A DNA stretch of 29,844 nt, taken from positions 1 to 29,844 of IMG/VR virus record IMGVR_UViG_3300031660_000030; one strand, written 5' to 3'. Origin of the DNA: a virus. Shown here one piece after another: positions 1 through 6,449 of this stretch; the stretch's first letter is position 1, and each line of letters begins with the position of its first letter. The notes below the pieces were generated by a model. The model was not told the origin of the DNA. It saw only the letters and a program-made list of their open reading frames with translations, and ran no database searches. The position numbers and the translations under genes are program-made.

Positions 1-48
1 CACACGGTGACGTATTGCTTTGAAGTTATATCGAAACAAGAGGGGTAA
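1..48 (+). CDS. possible C-terminal end of an upstream gene (partial)
   Basis: Frame 1 is open from the first base to a TAA at 46-48 and encodes 15 residues ending in SKQEG. It could be the tail end of a late gene starting left of the window, since all genes here run rightward. Fifteen codons are too few to prove coding. No family can be recognised. Confidence 0.3.
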   Translation, partial: HTVTYCFEVISKQEG

Positions 49-59
49 TTATGTTGTAT

Positions 60-87
60 ATGACAAACAGGGAAAAGTTGTTATAAT
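60..87 (+). promoter_or_regulatory. sigma70-like promoter ahead of the lysis cassette
   Basis: ATGACA at 60-65 (5 of 6 matches to the -35 consensus) is followed after 16 nt by a perfect TATAAT at 82-87. The expected start point is near 94, about 40 nt before the first lysis gene at 135. It lies in one of the few non-coding gaps of the rightward block, which supports a real host-type promoter. The call rests on consensus matching only. Confidence 0.55.
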
Positions 88-102
88 AACGCACCACAAG
101 AG

Positions 103-118
103 GTACGCGATTGCGTAC
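103..118 (+). promoter_or_regulatory. small leader hairpin before the first lysis gene
   Basis: GTACGC at 103-108 and GCGTAC at 113-118 form a perfect 6-bp stem with a GATT loop. It sits between the predicted promoter at 60-87 and the Shine-Dalgarno AAGGAG near 121-126 that serves the ATG at 135. It could tune translation or stability of the lysis mRNA. There is no T tract, so it does not look like a terminator. Confidence 0.4.
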
Positions 119-134
119 GCAAGGAGTTTGAAAG

Positions 135-446
135 ATGACAGAGTTTGAAGCAGCGGACACCAACGGCAGCGGCGCTGTTGAAAAAGAAGAGTGGGATGCT
201 CTGGCTTTGGAGGACCGCAGGCGCAGGCTTGATGACGAGGATAGTAAGCGGGACCAACAGCGCAAGATGGTTTGGTTTGCTTTGCTTGGGATGTTGTTGT
301 ACCCTGCGTCTATCGTAGTAACGTCAGCGATAGGTTTAGGCGAGGCCACTGCTTCCCTTACGTCTATTGCTGGGGTGTACTTTGTAAGCGTAAGCGCCAT
401 TGTCGGTGCCTTCTTTGGGTTTAATGCCATGGAGTCTAGGAAATGA
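135..446 (+). CDS. EF-hand, two-TM small membrane protein (possible lysis or holin accessory)
   Basis: The 103-aa product has a canonical EF-hand calcium loop at residues 8-19 (D8, N10, S12, G13, E16, E19 at loop positions 1, 3, 5, 6, 9 and 12). A highly charged segment follows (about 20-44), then two hydrophobic helices at about 45-66 and 76-97. The start is supported by AAGGAG 8 nt upstream of the ATG. The stop overlaps the next start by 4 nt (ATGA), and that next gene is holin-like, with an endolysin after it. Position and topology suggest a second holin, antiholin or lysis regulator, possibly Ca2+-sensing. That function is inference; a single EF-hand loop without its partner may bind calcium weakly. 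Confidence 0.75.
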   Translation: MTEFEAADTNGSGAVEKEEWDALALEDRRRRLDDEDSKRDQQRKMVWFALLGMLLYPASIVVTSAIGLGEATASLTSIAGVYFVSVSAIVGAFFGFNAMESRK

Positions 447-835
447 TACAAGCTATACTCGGCCCGATAGGGTCACTCGCAAGCACATGGTTGTCCTCTA
501 AGGTCGAAACCAAGGCTGCTGAAACACGCATGAAAGTTTCTGAGGCTGACGCCAAAGCTAAAATTATGTTATCTGCTGCTACGTCAGAGGCCGACTGGGA
601 AAAGATCATGGCGCAAGGAACCCAGAACTCATGGAAAGACGAGTACCTTGTTATACTTTTTTCTATACCGTTAATCTTGGCCTTCCTACCTTTTGAGTGG
701 GCAGATAAAGCCGTGGCTAATGGGTTTGCTGCATTGGGTACCATGCCAGATTGGTACAGCTATACGTTAGGTGTAATTGTAGCTAGTAGCTTCGCCGTAC
801 GGTCAGCAACTAAATTCTTTGGGGGTAAGAAATAA
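443..835 (+). CDS. putative holin, two TM segments
   Basis: This 130-aa protein has an amphipathic, Ala/Lys/Glu-rich N-terminal half (about residues 15-55) and two hydrophobic segments near 68-84 and 105-122, ending in the basic tail FFGGKK. The layout resembles phage and gene-transfer-agent holins, whose N-terminal helix precedes a short TM cluster. It directly precedes the endolysin and overlaps it by one base (TAATG), a typical lysis cassette arrangement. Holins form the inner-membrane holes that release the muralytic enzyme. Identification rests on topology and context, not on a diagnostic motif. Confidence 0.6.
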   Translation: MIQAILGPIGSLASTWLSSKVETKAAETRMKVSEADAKAKIMLSAATSEADWEKIMAQGTQNSWKDEYLVILFSIPLILAFLPFEWADKAVANGFAALGTMPDWYSYTLGVIVASSFAVRSATKFFGGKK

Positions 836-1290
836 TGTTTAAACTTTCAAAACGCAGTCTTGATAGACTGAGCGGCGTGGATGAACGCCTGCAAGCGGTT
901 GTTAATTCAGCCATACACCGTAGTAAAATTGATTTCGGCGTGATTTGCGGCCTAAGAACTATGGATGAACAACGTGCCTTGGTCGAAAAGGGTGCGTCCC
1001 AAACTATGAAAAGCAAGCACCTTGAGGGCTTGGCCGTTGATTTAATGGTTTATATTGGTTCGAGGGGATCGTGGGAACTGAATTTGTACGACGATGTTGC
1101 TGACGCTATGGCCGAAGCTGCTCGCGAAGTTGACGTTCCGATTCGTTGGGGTGCTGCATGGACAGTCCCAAACATTGCTCAATTCTCCGGTGGTACTATG
1201 GAAGACGCTATGAACAGCTACATTGATGAGCGCCGCGCACAGAACCGCCGTCCGTTTATTGATGGACCGCACTTTGAATTGATGGTGTAA
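835..1290 (+). CDS. M15-type peptidoglycan peptidase (endolysin)
   Basis: The 151-aa protein carries the metal and catalytic signature of the phage T5-type L-alanyl-D-glutamate peptidase (peptidase M15) family. SKHLEGLAVDL supplies H62 and D69, and DGPHFEL supplies D143 and H146. The spacing H-x6-D and D-x2-H matches the zinc ligands and catalytic Asp of that family. The length is that of a single-domain endolysin; there is no signal peptide and no separate wall-binding domain. It would cleave the peptide stem of peptidoglycan in the periplasm after holin opening. It is the third gene of the lysis cassette. Confidence 0.88.
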   Translation: MFKLSKRSLDRLSGVDERLQAVVNSAIHRSKIDFGVICGLRTMDEQRALVEKGASQTMKSKHLEGLAVDLMVYIGSRGSWELNLYDDVADAMAEAAREVDVPIRWGAAWTVPNIAQFSGGTMEDAMNSYIDERRAQNRRPFIDGPHFELMV

Positions 1291-1291
1291 T

Positions 1292-3712
1292 ATGGCAGGG
1301 GTTAAGATACAAAAGTTCTACGGTAAGGCTCCTAAGATAGCCTCTGAACTATTACCGGATACGGCTGCTCAGGTTGCCACAAATATTAAGTTATATTCCG
1401 GTGACTTAATCCCGTACCCTACACCTGTTATCGTAGATAATACTGAGCGCACAGGTACTGTAAAGAAGTTGCACGCTCTTCGTGCGCCCAGTACTGGCGA
1501 GTTAAAGTGGCTGTCGTGGGCTACTGATGTAGATATTGCTACCCCCTCTGGGGCCGCAGACGCTGATGAACAGCGGTTCTATTACACTGGGGACGGTGCG
1601 CCAAAAGTAAGTACATACGCACTAGCTACCACTGGTTCAGAGCCTTACCCTGTGGACTACTATAATCTTGGGCTACCCCTGCCTGACACTATACCAGCTG
1701 TAGCAGCTGCAGCGTTTACTACAAAGAGTACAACCAACTATGCTAGAGACGCCAGTGGTGTAGTCACACTTACTACAAGTGCTAACCACGGTCTAAAGTC
1801 AGGTGCTATCGCCACCATCACAGGGTTTACCCACATAGACGGTACGTACTCGCAGTCCGGCACTACTATAACTGTCTCTGTTACTGGACACGGGCTAGAA
1901 TCAGGTGCGCAAGTTATTCTACGTTATACGTCTGGTACTGCTGTGAGTGGCGTGTTTACCATGACTAAGGTTAATGCCAACAGTTTTACAGTAACGTCTG
2001 CCACATCAGTAACTACATCTGGTAATGTCGAGTGGGATTTACGATCTTTTAACGCACGCTCTATCGAAGTCAATGCACCATCTGACACAACTCTTACATA
2101 CACAAGTCCCGGTTTTCCTGTAGGGGTTACAGCCAACACAGATGGTAAAGTTGATCTAGCCGGTAACATCCGCTCACGTAATTACCTTTACACATGGTTT
2201 ACTCCATGGAGTGAGGAGTCAATCGGTTCTGAGCCGTCTGACCCTTTGTTTATTCGTGAGGGTCAAGTCGTAACCGTTACCAATCTGCCTAGTGCTAAGC
2301 CTACAGGTAAGAACTTTGTGCGTGGTATACGACTATACCGTACAGTCACTGGCACTACCACAGCCGACTACTTGCGTATTGCTACGCTGTGGTTCCCTAC
2401 GGCTCTAGCTAGTGTGCAGAGAACCAGTAACGTGTCTAGGGTAACTACGTCAGACCCGCATAACACCTCAGTCGGCACGTTCTTTAAGATAGCTAACTGC
2501 TCTGTGTCTTCGTTTAATATTGCAGGAGGCGAGGTCACTGAGATTATAGACGACTATACTTTTGAGTACGCACAGACAGCTGCTAATGTGTCTGCCACTT
2601 CTGCTACAGGTACGCTGTACCACGATACATCTGAAAACCCCGGCGTAGACACTGCTAGGTATTGGGGCGAAAGTAACTATACATTTATAGACGACTTTGC
2701 CGTAGCTAGCCTTGGCAACGTACTAACCACTAACGACTTTGCTCCCCCGCCCGAAACTTTGCAGGGGCTTACAGCCATCCAAAACAACGTTCTTGCTGGG
2801 TTCGTTAATAATGAAGTCTATTTCTCTGAGCCGGGAGCGTACCACGCTTGGCCCGAAGCGTCTAAGCTTACCCTAGAAGACAACGTAGTAGGGTTTGCCC
2901 TCTTTAGTGGTAGCCTTATCGTTATGACAGAAGCCTATGCGTACATTGTATCTGGCAGTAACCCCGCAGTATTTTCTTTAACTCGTACAGATGCTAGGTT
3001 TCCGTGTCTGAATAAGAACAGTATCGTTAACACTGGCGTGGGTGTTATGTATGCGACTCACGATGGCATTGCTCTGTACTCTACCACTACTGGTGCGCAG
3101 TTAGCCACAAAGGCTCTATATAATAGCGACACTTGGGGTGATGACCTAGACCCGTCTACGCTGACAGGTACGTACTTTAACGATGCGTACTTTGCGTCTC
3201 ACTCTAACGGCAGTATCATCTTTGAGCTAGACGAAAAAGCTGGCGGGTTCTTCGTGGACACTACGTATAGTTTTACTGCTGCTTGGTACGATGTGCTTAC
3301 GAACATACTGTACTACGTGGACGGTACTGATGGGGACATTTACCGTTGGGACGATAGTAGCCAACCGCTATCTAACTATACATGGAAGTCTAAAACGCTA
3401 ATAACTAAGGAGCCGCTTAACCTTGGGGCGGCTAAAGTTGTGGCTGATTACACTGTTAATACGACAGCTGCTTGGGATGCTGTGACAGACGATTGGGAAG
3501 ATACAACTATACGTTGGGACGGAGCTAACGAGGTAACATTTAAACTGTACGTAGACAAAGCTTTAAAGTTTACAACGTCACTATCCAACAGTAAAACGTT
3601 TCGATTGCCTTCAGGCTATAAATCGGATACATTTGAGGTGGAACTTGAAAGCGTTGTACGTGTAAGGTCTATACATCTTGCGGATACACCGGTAGGGTTA
3701 AGAGAAGCGTAA
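1292..3712 (+). CDS. large tail nozzle/hub-like structural protein
   Basis: The 806-aa, beta-rich, Thr/Ser/Tyr-rich protein starts with a pattern typical of phage tail proteins that open with a short IQKFYGKAPKIASELLP-type segment followed by AAQVATNIKLYSGDLIPYP. I place it with the T7 gp12-like tail nozzle group on that basis and on position before the internal virion proteins. It contains repeated modules with a T-x3-HGL-x-SG core: H166 and H200 are clear copies and H390 is a weaker one. Each is followed by a beta stretch such as NSFTVTSA. The start has only a weak Shine-Dalgarno and follows the endolysin by 1 nt. A receptor-binding or tail-fibre role cannot be excluded. Confidence 0.6.
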   Translation: MAGVKIQKFYGKAPKIASELLPDTAAQVATNIKLYSGDLIPYPTPVIVDNTERTGTVKKLHALRAPSTGELKWLSWATDVDIATPSGAADADEQRFYYTGDGAPKVSTYALATTGSEPYPVDYYNLGLPLPDTIPAVAAAAFTTKSTTNYARDASGVVTLTTSANHGLKSGAIATITGFTHIDGTYSQSGTTITVSVTGHGLESGAQVILRYTSGTAVSGVFTMTKVNANSFTVTSATSVTTSGNVEWDLRSFNARSIEVNAPSDTTLTYTSPGFPVGVTANTDGKVDLAGNIRSRNYLYTWFTPWSEESIGSEPSDPLFIREGQVVTVTNLPSAKPTGKNFVRGIRLYRTVTGTTTADYLRIATLWFPTALASVQRTSNVSRVTTSDPHNTSVGTFFKIANCSVSSFNIAGGEVTEIIDDYTFEYAQTAANVSATSATGTLYHDTSENPGVDTARYWGESNYTFIDDFAVASLGNVLTTNDFAPPPETLQGLTAIQNNVLAGFVNNEVYFSEPGAYHAWPEASKLTLEDNVVGFALFSGSLIVMTEAYAYIVSGSNPAVFSLTRTDARFPCLNKNSIVNTGVGVMYATHDGIALYSTTTGAQLATKALYNSDTWGDDLDPSTLTGTYFNDAYFASHSNGSIIFELDEKAGGFFVDTTYSFTAAWYDVLTNILYYVDGTDGDIYRWDDSSQPLSNYTWKSKTLITKEPLNLGAAKVVADYTVNTTAAWDAVTDDWEDTTIRWDGANEVTFKLYVDKALKFTTSLSNSKTFRLPSGYKSDTFEVELESVVRVRSIHLADTPVGLREA

Positions 3713-4110
3713 TGGCATTATCGACTAGATATTCAGGTATACCTGCTGTACCTACCACTGGGGTAGACGAATGGCAGTCGCGCATGTTATCTGCGATTAA
3801 AGAAAATGTTGAGCTTCTGGCTGGCATACGTGGCGAATCTGACCTTGCGAGTAAAGCCATAACCAAAGCACAAGTAAGTATAAGTGATCCGGTTGCACAG
3901 GTAATGACTAATGTCTCAGCCGCAGGCGCTGGTACAAACGTACTTACTAGCTTCAGCATTTCTGGCAATGTAGTTACCGTAACAGGGCAAGCTAGTGTTC
4001 CAGTATTAGACGACTATACAAATTTAGTAGTAGACGTACAGTCTTTGGCCAATGACGTGGCTAACTTACGTGCTACAGTACAATTACTTCTAACACAGTT
4101 GAGGAGCTAG
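3712..4110 (+). CDS. small structural-type protein of unknown function
   Basis: The family of this 132-aa protein is not recognised. The N-terminal half is mixed. A middle beta-like stretch (about residues 75-95, Val/Thr rich) precedes a heptad-like helix at about 98-132 (VDVQSLANDVANLRATVQLL), likely a short coiled coil for oligomerisation. It starts in the stop of the nozzle-like gene (TAATG, 1-nt overlap) and is followed after 3 nt by another structural-type gene, so it is almost certainly co-expressed with the virion genes. A tail accessory or fibre-adaptor role is possible but unproven. Confidence 0.6.
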   Translation: MALSTRYSGIPAVPTTGVDEWQSRMLSAIKENVELLAGIRGESDLASKAITKAQVSISDPVAQVMTNVSAAGAGTNVLTSFSISGNVVTVTGQASVPVLDDYTNLVVDVQSLANDVANLRATVQLLLTQLRS

Positions 4111-4113
4111 GCT

Positions 4114-4878
4114 ATGGCACAGCAACCTACAGGTTTACCACCAGTACTACAAGGTATTATGAATATGCCTTCACCTCCAGTCACAACACCTATGGGTAGC
4201 GGCATAGCTAGTACCATGAGCGCAAGTACATTGCCGCAGTATCAGATGGGTGGCCAAGTCGGTCCCGGTGGTCAGCCAGTACCGGGTACTCAAGGACCGG
4301 GTGGGCTGCAACCTACAAGCACTATGGCAGGCGGTGCGCCAGCACAACCTACAAATCCTGATGTGATGGAAATGCAAATCCAAGAGTTTATGAATACTCG
4401 CCCACAAGAAGTAGCTCAGGTGCAGGAAGCCGTCAGTATGGCGCTGCAATCTGGTGAGCTAACACCACAAGAACTTAACACAGCAGCACAACTGGCAACA
4501 GCAGCTTTACGTAACCCGTCAATGTACCCGCAGATTAGACAGTTCGCTATTCAGCAGGGACTTGCTACGGAACAAGATATATCACCAGAGTATGACGAAG
4601 GTTTTATTTTCGGTCTCATCGTGGCATCACGCGCCGCACAGAATACGCCGACAGGCCAGAATGTTATGGCCCCAGCACAAGCACCAATGGCCCCCGGCCA
4701 GCAAGCTCCTATGCCGTCCATGGCTGCAGGTGGACAAGTACCCACAAGTAAGTCGCCTACAGGTGAAGTCCCTATCATGGCCCACGAAAAAGAGATGGTC
4801 ATTCCTAGGTGGCTAGTAGAAGAAAAAGGTACGGCGTTCTTTAAAGGTATGATTAGTAAGGGTCCGATGAGTGACTGA
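4114..4878 (+). CDS. Pro/Gly/Gln-rich virion-associated protein
   Basis: The first third (residues 1-85) of this 254-aa protein is low complexity, rich in Pro, Gly, Gln and Met. A helical Gln/Ala-rich part covers about 88-155. A second Pro/Met/Gln-rich linker (about 183-215) leads to the C-terminal segment PIMAHEKEMVIPRWLV at about 222-237. That segment resembles the conserved GE-x-VIP-type motif seen near the C-termini of many marine podovirus structural proteins. GAGGAG lies just upstream of the ATG, inside the end of the preceding gene. The function is unknown; a scaffold-like or internal virion role is plausible given the next genes. Confidence 0.6.
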   Translation: MAQQPTGLPPVLQGIMNMPSPPVTTPMGSGIASTMSASTLPQYQMGGQVGPGGQPVPGTQGPGGLQPTSTMAGGAPAQPTNPDVMEMQIQEFMNTRPQEVAQVQEAVSMALQSGELTPQELNTAAQLATAALRNPSMYPQIRQFAIQQGLATEQDISPEYDEGFIFGLIVASRAAQNTPTGQNVMAPAQAPMAPGQQAPMPSMAAGGQVPTSKSPTGEVPIMAHEKEMVIPRWLVEEKGTAFFKGMISKGPMSD

Positions 4879-5308
4879 GCGTAACTTAAATATAGAGATG
4901 CTAACACCTGAACGGGTTGACGAACTGTGGACTTGGTTAGAGCCACTGCTTACTGCTTCTTGTCAGAGTAACGAAATAGGTGCGGACGATATAACTTCTG
5001 GCGATATTTATTGCTTAGCTCAGACTGATCAATGTGTACTGTTTATCTGTACGGATAACGGCAAACCTCAGTGTGTGATTGGTATACAGTTTCATATGGC
5101 CAATGGTAAAAAAGGTGCGGACCTAATAGCCATGGCCGGTAAGAACCTATCCAGATGCAGAGACGCTTTCTGGGAGTCTATATTAAACTGGTTACGGGTG
5201 AATGATTGCGTGTTTTTGGACGCGTATGGAAATGAACGATTAGCAAAACACTACATAAAACGCTTTGGGTTTAGTAAATCCTGCACTTATGTACGAATGA
5301 TTCTGTAG
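4871..5308 (+). CDS. GNAT-fold protein resembling T7 gp13 (internal virion-type)
   Basis: The protein has 145 aa from a GTG start that overlaps the preceding gene by 8 nt (GTGACTGA), with AAGG about 10 nt upstream. The C-terminal part, GNERLAKHYIKRFGFSKSC, fits the last helix and strand of GNAT acetyltransferases, where F-x-K-x-GF is common. T7 gp13 has a similar size and fold and lies immediately before gp14, as here before a gp14-like gene. The classic acetyl-CoA loop (R/Q-x2-G-x-G/A) is not evident, so enzymatic activity is doubtful. A virion assembly role by analogy with gp13 is more likely. A real acetyltransferase is the alternative. Confidence 0.65.
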   Translation: MTERNLNIEMLTPERVDELWTWLEPLLTASCQSNEIGADDITSGDIYCLAQTDQCVLFICTDNGKPQCVIGIQFHMANGKKGADLIAMAGKNLSRCRDAFWESILNWLRVNDCVFLDAYGNERLAKHYIKRFGFSKSCTYVRMIL

Positions 5309-5317
5309 GAGAATATT

Positions 5318-6439
5318 ATGGCCAAAGCGGTAAAAGCAGTAGTAGCAGTGGCAATAGCAGTAGCTATTCCTTTCGTAGCGCCAGCAATCGCTGCAAGTAT
5401 CGGCGCATCAGCGGCGCTCACGTCAGTGGCTACCACTCTTGGGGCAGGGGCTATTAGTACAACGGCGGCAGCTACGATAGGGACTACCATTGCATCGGCG
5501 GGGGTAGGAGCGGTACTAGGTGCAGCTAATGCTAAAGTTACAGGCGGTGATGTTAAAACAGGTGCGTTAATGGGTGGTCTTACAGGCGGGTTCGGCGGAT
5601 ATACTTCTGCTACCGCTGGACTAAACACAGCAAACGCACCCGTAGCCGAAGGTGCTGCAGCAAACGTGACACCTGAAATGACAGCGGCAGCAAATAATGC
5701 TGGAACAACTATTACCTCAGTAGCAGCTGACGGTACCGCTGTTCTAGCCAATGGTGGAACTGTAGCCGCAGGCGCAAATGTAGCCACAGCGCCTACAATA
5801 ACAGGCGCTTTAAAAGCAGGACTTACTACAACTATAGCTAATATAACCAGTCCTGAAACTCTCGGTAGACTAACTGTTCTGGCCCTAGCTGAAAACCCTG
5901 ACGTAACAGGGCTAAGCGCAGAAGAAGCAGAGCTAGTTCAGTTACGTAAAGCAGAACTACAGCGTATGGCCTCTGAGAATAGAGCATTGTTCGAGCAACA
6001 GGTTCTGTCAGCACAAGAGTTTATGCAGGCTGCTGACCAACAGGGTGCCAACCCAGAAGCTGCATACGCAGAAACAAAAATTAGAACTGAGCGGGAGCTT
6101 GCCGAAGATACCCGTGGTCTTTCATCTGACAGGGCAGCTTCTATCCGCCGTGGCGCTCAGATTGGCAGCACCGAAGCAGCTACCGTGGCCGCAGCAGCAG
6201 AACAAGAACGCGGCTCCGCAGCACAGATGCGCCTACGTCAAGCTGGGTTGAGTGCGCTGCCCACAGCTGCACCTGAAGGTTACGCTGGACTAGCTACTCC
6301 TTTGTACGCAGACTTGGCTGAGCGTAGACGCCAAGCCCAAGGTGATCTAGTGTATGGTACTTCTAGGGCGCTTGGCTTAGGCGACATCGGCGGCAGTTCT
6401 AATAAGTCTAGTAGCGGTCTGTACGGAAACATCGGGTAA
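5318..6439 (+). CDS. gp14-like internal virion / ejection protein
   Basis: This 373-aa protein opens with a very hydrophobic Ala/Gly/Val/Thr-rich region (residues 1-110, with repeated small-residue stretches able to insert into membranes). A mid-protein helical region at about 198-295 is rich in Glu, Gln, Arg and Ala (coiled-coil character), and the tail is flexible and Gly/Ser rich. This matches the composition and position of T7 gp14, the ejection protein that forms the outer-membrane part of the DNA-ejection channel. AGGAG lies 8 nt before the ATG. It is followed after 10 nt by the transglycosylase-containing ejection protein. Assignment is by composition, order and size rather than motif. 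Confidence 0.65.
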   Translation: MAKAVKAVVAVAIAVAIPFVAPAIAASIGASAALTSVATTLGAGAISTTAAATIGTTIASAGVGAVLGAANAKVTGGDVKTGALMGGLTGGFGGYTSATAGLNTANAPVAEGAAANVTPEMTAAANNAGTTITSVAADGTAVLANGGTVAAGANVATAPTITGALKAGLTTTIANITSPETLGRLTVLALAENPDVTGLSAEEAELVQLRKAELQRMASENRALFEQQVLSAQEFMQAADQQGANPEAAYAETKIRTERELAEDTRGLSSDRAASIRRGAQIGSTEAATVAAAAEQERGSAAQMRLRQAGLSALPTAAPEGYAGLATPLYADLAERRRQAQGDLVYGTSRALGLGDIGGSSNKSSSGLYGNIG

Positions 6440-6449
6440 GGAGAAAACC

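Noticed and set aside
51-86. 11-codon ORF (ATG to TAA) before the lysis promoter
   Set aside because: It is very short, has no Shine-Dalgarno and overlaps the promoter elements.
5287-5787. 166-codon open frame on the - strand
   Set aside because: It is a shadow of the Ala/Gly-rich gp14-like gene, with low-complexity Ala/Val/Pro sequence and no start signal.
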